From the NCBI GenBank assembly GCA_021815525.1, contig JAKAGN010000155.1, forward strand, positions 1-6,627: a stretch of DNA of 6,627 nucleotides. Reading direction: 5' to 3'. Positions within the stretch are counted from its first letter, which is position 1, and each line of letters starts with the position of its first letter. The notes below the pieces were generated by a model that was not told the origin of the DNA, did no database searches, and worked only from the letters and a program-made list of their open reading frames with translations. Positions 1 to 4,854 of the stretch are shown here, in pieces. Position numbers and translations under genes: made by a program. The DNA comes from Deltaproteobacteria bacterium (GTDB lineage: Bacteria; Desulfobacterota; Desulfobacteria; Desulfobacterales; Desulfatibacillaceae).

Positions 1-37
1 GGAGGGGAAACCCTTTTTTCAAAAGGGTTTCCCCTCC
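1..37 (-). terminator. Perfect 17-bp hairpin ending the leftward small gene
   Basis: The left arm (1-17) is the exact reverse complement of the right arm (21-37) with a 3-nt loop. The inner part is A/T (AAAA/TTTT) and the outer part is G/C. It begins 18 nt after the TAA of the leftward gene at 56-232, which fits an intrinsic terminator for that gene. Because it is symmetrical it could also stop rightward transcripts entering from the left. The T-tract for the leftward direction would lie beyond the window edge, so it cannot be checked. Confidence 0.75.
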
Positions 38-55
38 CCCCGCAAGGCTCGATGC

Positions 56-232
56 TTACGCCTCCGGGGGCGGTTCCTTACGGCGCAGGTCTCCGATTTC
101 GAGGTTTTTTTTGTCGCCCGCCGACCGGCAGGCGTCCCGCATTCAGGTGGAAACCCCAAGCTTGGGCAGTAGGTAGAGCTGAAGGAAAAGGTAGGCGGCG
201 AAAAAGCCGCCCACAAGCAAAAGCTCCGTCAT
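56..232 (-). CDS. Small single-span membrane protein, probable selenoprotein (in-frame UGA read as Sec)
   Basis: ATG at 232-230 follows AAGGAG (245-240) with 7-nt spacing. The first 29 residues are one hydrophobic helix (residues 4-22, LLLVGGFFAAYLFLQLYLL) followed by PKLGVST. Codon 30 is TGA (145-143). The same frame stays open for 28 more codons (MRDACRSAGDKK, then a charged, proline-rich tail) to TAA at 58-56, just before the terminator at 1-37. Third-position G/C use is similar before and after the TGA (about 20/28 and 22/28 codons). A SECIS-like hairpin lies right after the TGA. Read with Sec, the protein has 58 residues, an N-terminal helix and a polar tail with U30-x4-C35, which could form a selenenylsulfide redox pair at the membrane surface. 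The helix-PxLGV-T-(U/C) layout suggests a membrane-anchored redox protein, but the family is not recognised with certainty. Alternatives are a 29-residue membrane peptide that stops at TGA, or a nonsense mutation. The gene is too short to appear in standard gene calls. Confidence 0.72.
115..134 (-). promoter_or_regulatory. Bacterial SECIS-like hairpin downstream of UGA codon 30
   Basis: On the minus strand CGCCUGCC (134-127) pairs with GGCGGGCG (122-115), giving 8 bp including one U-G wobble, closed by the tetraloop GGUC (126-123). The loop begins 16 nt after the UGA. The known bacterial SECIS rule is a hairpin inside the reading frame about 16-37 nt after UGA with a G in the first two loop positions. 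The Escherichia coli fdhF element also presents GGUC at its apex, at nearly the same distance. SelB is expected to bind this loop. I see no obvious bulged U like the one in fdhF. Confidence 0.65.
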
Positions 233-288
233 GACGAGTCTCCTTAGACAGGGGTCCGATTTCGCAAACGGCGTCTATGCCGCTCTCG

Positions 289-323
289 TTGACAAAAATG
301 GGAATGATTCTTAAAATAGTCAA
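289..323 (+). promoter_or_regulatory. Sigma70 promoter with embedded palindromic operator (Fur-box-like)
   Basis: TTGACA (289-294), a 17-nt spacer and TAAAAT (312-317) form a near-consensus promoter, predicting a transcript start near 324, 30 nt before the ATG at 354. Between the boxes, 294-312 matches the Fur hexamer model (GATAAT, GATAAT, N, ATTATC) at 12 of 18 fixed positions, around the short palindrome GAAT-G-ATTC. The outer ends TTGAC (289-293) and GTCAA (319-323) are inverted, so the minus strand also shows TTGACT as a -35 for the divergent gene, though its -10 (CATTTT) is weak. The promoter call is strong; the Fur assignment is only suggestive. Confidence 0.7.
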
Positions 324-353
324 GTAGGGAAATTCAGGCCGCGGGAGGAAAAA

Positions 354-596
354 ATGGGAGAGCCCGAAAGGATTCCGCTCCGGATGGTGGCCTACAAGTA
401 CGTCCCGTGCGTGAGGGTCGGCCGGGAGGTCCGCCTTACCCTTGGCTACGGCAAGGCCTTCGCTGGAAGGGAAGGGCGCAAGGTGCTGACGGACTGCGAC
501 GGCTCCCTGGAGTGCGGGGCGCGCACCGTGAAGGGGGGAGTGGTGGGCTGGGATTTTTCCGCCTGCCCCTTCGGGAAGGTGAGCTTCTGTGGCTGA
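354..596 (+). CDS. Unrecognised 80-residue cysteine-containing protein
   Basis: ATG at 354 has GGGAGG (343-348) 5 nt upstream and a near-consensus promoter at 289-317, so this is very likely a real, independently expressed gene. Codon use is G/C-rich at third positions like its neighbours. The protein is soluble (no signal peptide, no membrane segment) and begins with a basic segment. It has five cysteines: C19, C48, C54, C71 and C79, with DCDGSLEC at 47-54 and SACPFG at 69-74. Spaced cysteines in so small a protein suggest metal binding or disulfide/redox chemistry, but no known motif is matched and no function is assigned. It diverges from the probable selenoprotein gene and shares its control region, so the two may respond to the same signal. 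No clear terminator follows at once; the hairpin at 748-774 is the nearest candidate. Confidence 0.7.
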   Translation: MGEPERIPLRMVAYKYVPCVRVGREVRLTLGYGKAFAGREGRKVLTDCDGSLECGARTVKGGVVGWDFSACPFGKVSFCG

Positions 597-623
597 TGTA
601 TAACCAATTGAATTAAAAGATAT

Positions 624-651
624 TTTATACCAAGCCGCATTCAAGCGTCAA
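624..651 (-). promoter_or_regulatory. Leftward sigma70-like promoter, antisense to the 80-residue gene
   Basis: On the minus strand TTGACG (651-646), a 16-nt spacer and TATAAA (629-624, continuing AATAT) form a good promoter. The predicted start is near 617, just past the stop of the gene at 354-596. A transcript would run antisense through that gene and could reach the small gene at 56-232. No credible coding start with a ribosome site was found between it and 354 on the minus strand. Confidence 0.45.
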
Positions 652-747
652 AAGTGAAGCACCCTGGCCTTGCCCGATCTGCACGGAGTCCACGTTTACC
701 AAGCCCGCGGGCGTCGGGCGATTGAATGCGAAGCCCTCCAAATACTC

Positions 748-774
748 GCTACGCGTTGCGCAGCAACGCGTAGC
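748..774. repeat. Perfect 12-bp inverted repeat with 3-nt loop
   Basis: GCTACGCGTTGC (748-759) and its exact reverse complement (763-774) enclose GCA. There is no T-tract on either side, so it is either a rho-independent-like stop without U-run or a REP-type element. It sits between convergent genes and may serve both directions. Confidence 0.6.
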
Positions 775-787
775 CATTATCGGGGGT

Positions 788-810
788 CCGGGGGGACGTA
801 GTCTCCCCGG
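788..810 (-). terminator. Hairpin after the leftward operon
   Basis: On the minus strand CCGGGGAGAC (810-801) pairs over 10 bp with GTCCCCCCGG (797-788), including one G-U wobble, around a 3-nt loop. It starts 18 nt beyond the TAA at 831-829. There is no U-run, so it may only weakly terminate or may protect the 3' end of the mRNA. With the hairpin at 748-774 it forms a tandem pair. Confidence 0.5.
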
Positions 811-828
811 AAGCCTGCGGCGCCATCC

Positions 829-2331
829 TTACCCGTTTTTCTTTTCGTAAAGGGCCGAAAGCTCGTCCCTGTATATCTCGCGCCATGAGCGGAGGCCCGC
901 CACGTTGAGGTCGGCGAGGCTTCCTGCGTGGACTAAGATGTAATCCGGCGGAAATCGTTCCAGGAAGCGTCGCCATCCCCGCAGACCGTAGTAGAAGCGC
1001 ACGTAGTCGTCGAACACGTCCCGGGTTTCCTCCTCGAAGATGCGGCCGTCCACGGCGCTTTTGACGCGCGGGTACATCTCCCATGAAACGTATCCTCCCC
1101 AGAGGGAGTAGGTGAGGACATCGCCCGAAATTCCCAGGGCCTTCATGCGGGAGACGGCGCCTATGGGGTAAGCCATGTGGCAGGTGGAGCCCGGAACGGG
1201 ACGGGCCGGAACGATGTGGGCAAAGGGCTGGCCGGCTTCGGGAAGGGTGGCCGCCTTTCTTGCGAGTTCGCCTCCCGAAACGGCCGCCGCCAGCAGGAGC
1301 GCCAGGGTCGTGGCCGCCCGGACAAGCCGCCCGCGGCGTCCGGCCGGACGCCGGGCGAAGGCTGCTCCGAACTCATCCAGGGCCTTGGGTGCGTAAACCG
1401 CGAATGCGAAGACGAAAAGCAGCACCTGCCGGGCGTAGGAAAAGGCCAGGATGGCGGTCACGGCCAGCACCGCGCGGGCGGTGATGTCCCGCCTGTAGAA
1501 GATGAAAAGGAGCGCGGCCAGGGGCAGGAGCGCCAGGAACGGATAGATGTAGTCCGTGTCGAAGCCGATTTCTATGGCGCGGTTGATGGGCAGCCACTCC
1601 CCGCCGTAATCCTGGGGGTTGGAGAAGAGGGAAACGAAAAAGTTCTCCCACAGCTTGAAGCCGAAGGGCGTCACGAAGGTGGCGGCGAAGCAGAGCGCCC
1701 CGGCTGCCAGGAGCCCGTGCGGGCGCGGGCGCGAAAATAGGCCGCAGGCCGCGTAGAGCCCCATGACTATGAATCCGGCCGGAACCGACATGTGGCAGTT
1801 GGCCCACAGGAGATAAAGGAGGGGAAGGAGGACGAGGGCCGTCCTTTTCCGCTCGGTGCGGGTCTCCTCCAGGAGAAGGAGGTTCGCGGCGAAGAAGCAG
1901 TACTCGAAGTTACGGGCCAGGAAGAGGGGAAAGGCCGGGGCGAAGAAAAGCGCCGAAAGGGCGAGCCCGGAAAGCGCGGCCAGGTGCGAGGCCCCGCGCC
2001 TCCGGGCCGCGATGTAGAGGATCGCCGCGGTGAAAAGCCCCAGGGCCCAGCGGTAGACCGCAAGCCCCCCGAAGCCGAAGGATCGGTGCACGAGATAGGC
2101 GAGGAGGTTTATCGGCCAGGTGTGGTTCACCCAGGGCCGGGGGGTGGCCGCGTAGGTGAAGGGGTTGCCGTGGGGCAGCGCCTCGTTGTGGAAAATCCAG
2201 CGGCCGAGGGCGAGGTAGGAAAACAAGTCCGGCTCGACGACGGTTTCCCACAGCCCCACGACGAGGGCCGAAACGGCTATGGCCGCGCCCAGCGAATTCC
2301 ACGGAATCTTTCGTCCGGCCAGGACCGTCAT
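829..2331 (-). CDS. Polytopic membrane protein, GT-C-type glycosyltransferase-like (uncharacterised family)
   Basis: 500 residues; ATG at 2331 overlaps the TGA of the radical SAM gene (ATGA), implying translational coupling. About ten or more hydrophobic spans cover roughly residues 10-350. The first outside loop has an acidic residue in EPDLFSYLALGRWIF (D35), followed by PWVNHTW (66-72). This matches the usual GT-C layout of an acidic loop after the first helix and a later aromatic/His loop. The soluble C-terminal part has WGGYVSWEMYPRVKSAVDGR (411-430) and FPPDYILVH (460-468), a tail I recognise from a widespread uncharacterised family of GT-C-like membrane proteins. By family inference it would move a sugar from a polyprenyl-phosphate carrier onto a lipid, glycan or protein at the outer face of the inner membrane; donor and acceptor cannot be read from sequence. 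An arginine/alanine-rich cytosolic loop lies near 323-338. Confidence 0.85.
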   Translation of the reverse strand: MTVLAGRKIPWNSLGAAIAVSALVVGLWETVVEPDLFSYLALGRWIFHNEALPHGNPFTYAATPRPWVNHTWPINLLAYLVHRSFGFGGLAVYRWALGLFTAAILYIAARRRGASHLAALSGLALSALFFAPAFPLFLARNFEYCFFAANLLLLEETRTERKRTALVLLPLLYLLWANCHMSVPAGFIVMGLYAACGLFSRPRPHGLLAAGALCFAATFVTPFGFKLWENFFVSLFSNPQDYGGEWLPINRAIEIGFDTDYIYPFLALLPLAALLFIFYRRDITARAVLAVTAILAFSYARQVLLFVFAFAVYAPKALDEFGAAFARRPAGRRGRLVRAATTLALLLAAAVSGGELARKAATLPEAGQPFAHIVPARPVPGSTCHMAYPIGAVSRMKALGISGDVLTYSLWGGYVSWEMYPRVKSAVDGRIFEEETRDVFDDYVRFYYGLRGWRRFLERFPPDYILVHAGSLADLNVAGLRSWREIYRDELSALYEKKNG

Positions 2332-3710
2332 GCAAGCTGCATCCGGATGTAGTGTGAAGCCGCCCGGCCCAGGGCCAGCGCCCGGAAGGCGCCGCTTCCG
2401 AAGACCCTTCGGTGCATCCCGGCGTAAAAGCGGCGGTAGGCTTGGCGCCGCAGGGGGAAGAACTCGGCGTCGGAAAGGCTGCTCAAGTTGTGGGATGTGC
2501 GGTAAAAATGCATCTCCTCCTCGCCCGGGGCGGTGTCTTTCCTGCACGCCTCGGCGAGCCGGGTGCCGGAGAAGGGCGTCACCGTCATGAAGGACGCGAA
2601 GTTCAGCGGCAGGCTGCACGCGAAGCGGATGGTCTCCAGTATCTCCGCCCTTGTTTCGCCCGGAAAGCCCAGCATGAAGTTTCCTATGGTGATCACGCCC
2701 AGGTCCCGCGCGTCCCGGGCCGCCCGCTCCACGGCCGCGAGGTCGAGGTTCTTCCGGATCATCTTCTGGAGGCGCGGGGAGGCGGTCTCCACGGCCACGG
2801 CCAGGAAGTAGGCCCCGGCCCTGCGCATGAGGGCCAAGAGGTCCCGCGGCAGGATATCGCAGCGCAGGCCGTTGGGGAAGGAGATTTTCACGTTCCAGCC
2901 CGCCCGGATTATGCCCTCGCACACGGCCGCGGCCCGGTCCCGGTCGAAGTTGAAGATGTCGTCCTGTATCTCGAACTCCCTCACCCCGTAGCGCCGGACC
3001 AGGGTCTCCATCTCGGAAAGCACGTTTTCCGGCGAGCGGGCCCGGAACCTCTTTCCGAAGATGTTGTGGCAGTAGATGCATCCGTAGGGGCAGCCGCGCG
3101 AGGTGAACACCGGCATGTAGGGGCGGTTTTTCAGGAAGCAGGTGCGGATGGCGGAAAAGTAGGCGGGAACGTCCACCAGGTCCCAGGCCGGGTGCGGAAG
3201 GAGGTTCACGTCCGCCGAGGGCCGGGGCTTTCCCGTGGAAACCACGCCCCCGTTCTCCCGCAGGAATAGCCCCGGGATTTCCCGGACGGCCGCCCGGTTT
3301 CCCGCTGCCAGGGCCTCCACGAGCCGCGGAAAGGCGATCTCCCCCTCGCCCGCCAGCGCGAAATCCACGAGGGGCTCCGAAAGGACCGCGGCCCCGGCCG
3401 CCGACGCGTGGGGCCCTCCCAGGACCAGGGGCCCCGAAAAGCCCGCCTCGCGCCTTATGGTCCCCGCAAGCTCCCGCGCCTTGGGCATCTCCACCGAAAA
3501 GGCCGAAAGACCCACCAAGTCCGGCTTGAAGGCCTTGATCTCACGGGCCAGATCGGACGGCGGGAGCGGCCTTATCCGCATGTCCAGGATTTTCGGCCGA
3601 TGCCCCCGCTCCCTGAGCGCCGCGGCCAGGTACATGAGACCCAGCGGCGGGGCGATGCGCGCCTGGTGGAGATGACTGGAATTCGCCTTTATTAGGAGTA
3701 CGTCGGCCAT
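2328..3710 (-). CDS. B12-binding-domain radical SAM protein
   Basis: 460 residues. The N-terminal part (about 1-150) is a Rossmann-like cobalamin-binding domain with ILDMRIRPLP (41-50), LVLGGPHAS (95-103) and GEGE (121-124). It lacks a DxHxxG motif, so cobalamin would bind without a lower-axial His, as in BchE-like enzymes. The radical SAM core follows, with the iron-sulfur ligands C207, C211 and C214 in CPYGCIYC, then IQDDIFNFD (248-256), VETASPRLQKMIRK (307-320) and GNFMLGFPGET (343-353). Such proteins use a 4Fe-4S cluster to cleave S-adenosylmethionine and often methylate unreactive carbons or remodel lipids and rings. The substrate here is unknown. Coupling to the GT-C-like gene suggests a lipid or glycan target. 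ATG at 3710 is the only good start; its ribosome site is weak (upstream GGGAAC, A/T-rich), and continued open frame further upstream is non-coding in character. Confidence 0.92.
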   Translation of the reverse strand: MADVLLIKANSSHLHQARIAPPLGLMYLAAALRERGHRPKILDMRIRPLPPSDLAREIKAFKPDLVGLSAFSVEMPKARELAGTIRREAGFSGPLVLGGPHASAAGAAVLSEPLVDFALAGEGEIAFPRLVEALAAGNRAAVREIPGLFLRENGGVVSTGKPRPSADVNLLPHPAWDLVDVPAYFSAIRTCFLKNRPYMPVFTSRGCPYGCIYCHNIFGKRFRARSPENVLSEMETLVRRYGVREFEIQDDIFNFDRDRAAAVCEGIIRAGWNVKISFPNGLRCDILPRDLLALMRRAGAYFLAVAVETASPRLQKMIRKNLDLAAVERAARDARDLGVITIGNFMLGFPGETRAEILETIRFACSLPLNFASFMTVTPFSGTRLAEACRKDTAPGEEEMHFYRTSHNLSSLSDAEFFPLRRQAYRRFYAGMHRRVFGSGAFRALALGRAASHYIRMQLA

Positions 3711-3794
3711 GCGTTTAAGATTAAGTTCCCGTGTGACGGAAGCCCCGTTAGTGAAAAAAAAAGGGGCGAAAATTCCCCGTTCCCGATCCGCGCT
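3711..3794 (-). promoter_or_regulatory. Leader of the radical SAM operon with terminator-like hairpin
   Basis: Between the promoter and the ATG, the minus strand has GGGG (3778-3775), an 8-nt loop, CCCC (3766-3763) and then T9 (3762-3754). The stem is short, but the T-run is typical of an intrinsic terminator. A second GGGG (3746-3743) downstream, inside a repeated AACGGGG, could pair with the same CCCC and form an alternative fold. This resembles an attenuator but no known riboswitch or leader peptide was recognised. Confidence 0.35.
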
Positions 3795-3823
3795 ATGGTA
3801 GGACGGATGAAACGCTGCGTCAA
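3795..3823 (-). promoter_or_regulatory. Sigma70-like promoter of the radical SAM / membrane protein operon
   Basis: On the minus strand TTGACG (3823-3818), a 17-nt spacer and TACCAT (3800-3795) match 5/6 and 4/6 of the consensus. The predicted start is near 3788, giving a leader of about 78 nt. Confidence 0.55.
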
Positions 3824-3952
3824 ATCGAAATGTGCCGCGCCGCGAGCTTGCGCGGAAAAGCGCCGGAAAAACGCGGCCGGAGAAGGCCTGGCACCGGATT
3901 TTTCCTCGCCGGAAAAGGGCGCCGGCGCGAATGAGAAAAGCTGATAATCCGG

Positions 3953-3981
3953 TTGACTTTACGGTCGAGTTTGTGGTTAAG
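3953..3981 (+). promoter_or_regulatory. Possible promoter for the SRPBCC gene
   Basis: TTGACT (3953-3958), 17 nt and GTTAAG (3976-3981) point toward the gene at 4170, leaving an untranslated leader of about 180 nt. The -10 box is weak (3/6). The leader (3982-4155) shows no convincing gene or known RNA; it lies in the divergent gap 3711-4169, which otherwise holds only the operon leader and promoter. Confidence 0.35.
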
Positions 3982-4169
3982 TCGTCCGGCAGAGCGGCCG
4001 CCGGGTCATTTTGCCTCATTCCGCGCCGCGAATTCCATTGAACATATCCGGGTTTATCGAGCGACAAAAGGACCTTTTTCGCCGGCTCCGTTTTCCGCCG
4101 CGCCGGTGTCAGGCGGCCCGCGGGACTTCCGCTTTTTCTTCGCCCCAAGCCATCCAAGGAGATTTTCGC

Positions 4170-4634
4170 ATGGCCCTCGAAATGAGCATAGAATTCACCA
4201 AGCGATTGAACCTCGCCACCGATTATGACACGGCCTTCGCCTTTTTCACCGACGTGCCGGCCACGGCGGCCATCTTCCCGAAGGTCGAGCGGCTCGTGGA
4301 CCTCGGGGGAGGGAAGTTCCAGTGGGAGATGCAGAAGGTGGGCGTCTCCAAGTACAGCATTCAGGTGATCTACGCCTGCAAGTACGACAACGACAAGGCC
4401 GCGGGCCTCATCCGCTGGACCCCCGTGGACGGCGTGGGAAACGCCAGGAACGAGGGCTCGGCCAGGGTCGTGAAAAGCGGGAACGGCGTAACGGTGGATT
4501 TTTCCACAAAGCTGGACCTTTCCTTTTCCTTTATCCCGAGCCTCGCCAAGGCCCTGGTGAAACCCCTCATAGTCCGGGAGTTCAACCAGACGGCGGACAA
4601 GTTCGAGGAAAACGTAAAGGCCAAGTTCAGATAA
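4170..4634 (+). CDS. SRPBCC (START/Bet v1-like) family protein
   Basis: 154 residues, cytosolic, no signal peptide. AAGGAG (4156-4161) lies 8 nt before ATG 4170; a second Met at codon 5 has no ribosome site of its own. The fold signature is an N-terminal strand (residues 5-16), helices around YDTAFAFFTDVPATAAIFPKV (19-39, the typical short helix pair over the pocket mouth), a run of antiparallel strands (about 41-120: FQWEMQKVG, YSIQVIYACKYD, GLIRWTPV, GSARVVKSG, VTVDFSTKLDLSF), and a long C-terminal helix (about 123-152). This is the polyketide-cyclase/CoxG-like SRPBCC layout, about the usual 150 residues, and such proteins hold hydrophobic ligands. No catalytic residues can be named. It sits just upstream of the TRAP receptor genes in the same direction but is separated by 220 nt with a hairpin, so it is probably not in their operon. 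Confidence 0.85.
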   Translation: MALEMSIEFTKRLNLATDYDTAFAFFTDVPATAAIFPKVERLVDLGGGKFQWEMQKVGVSKYSIQVIYACKYDNDKAAGLIRWTPVDGVGNARNEGSARVVKSGNGVTVDFSTKLDLSFSFIPSLAKALVKPLIVREFNQTADKFEENVKAKFR

Positions 4635-4635
4635 G

Positions 4636-4669
4636 CCGCGTCCGCCCCCGCTTCGGGGGGATGGCGCGG
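4636..4669 (+). terminator. GC-rich hairpin after the SRPBCC gene
   Basis: CCCCCG (4645-4650), CTT loop, CGGGGG (4654-4659) form the core. CCGCG (4636-4640) and CGCGG (4665-4669) can close the base around a small internal loop. It starts 2 nt after the TAA. There is no U-run, so termination strength is uncertain. Confidence 0.5.
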
Positions 4670-4854
4670 ATGCGCACGGGGGAAACCGGGCGGCCGGCCC
4701 GCAAGGGCGGCCTTCTCCGCGCGCGATCCAGGCGGACGACCGGGGCGTCGCGGCGAAAGCCCATGACGTCCGGCCATTTCGTCGGCTTTTGCCCGGCGGA
4801 GAGTTCATCATAATTTTTTGAAAGGCCCCGGGGGGGCCATGAGGGGGTTTCACC
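4670..4854 (+). promoter_or_regulatory. Upstream region of the first TRAP receptor gene
   Basis: No gene is supported here. CATAAT (4809-4814) is a possible -10 with no good -35 at 16-18 nt. It would start RNA near 4821. A G/C hairpin, GGCCCC-GGG-GGGGCC (4824-4838), would then lie at the extreme 5' end of the mRNA, directly before the GAGGGGG ribosome site (4841-4847). Confidence 0.3.

Larger units (their letters stand above)
597..828. other. Convergent intergenic gap with no gene
   Basis: This lies between the stops of the rightward gene (596) and the leftward operon (829). It holds the A/T-rich leftward promoter (624-651) and two hairpins (748-774, 788-810). The segment 652-747 shows no supported gene. 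CGCATTCAA (636-644) recurs inverted at 722-730, possibly by chance. Confidence 0.6.

Noticed and set aside
594..612. TGA of the 80-residue gene considered as a second Sec codon
   Set aside because: The frame ends again after only four codons (TGA at 609-611) and no SECIS-like hairpin follows.
78..644. 188-codon leftward frame covering both small genes
   Set aside because: It runs through the intergenic promoter and antisense to the gene at 354-596, has no domain, and its start lies upstream of the leftward promoter's -10. The alternative frame at 56-232 has better signals.
636..730. Inverted 9-mer CGCATTCAA / TTGAATGCG about 77 nt apart
   Set aside because: It could be ends of a small mobile element, but no target duplication or internal structure was seen; such a match can arise by chance.
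2412..3269. 285-codon rightward frame opposite the radical SAM gene
   Set aside because: It is antisense to the conserved radical SAM core and has shadow-type composition.
3840..3935. Repeated GCCGGAAAA / GCGCCGG patches upstream of the SRPBCC gene
   Set aside because: They are short, imperfect and irregularly spaced; low-complexity GC sequence explains them better than an operator array.
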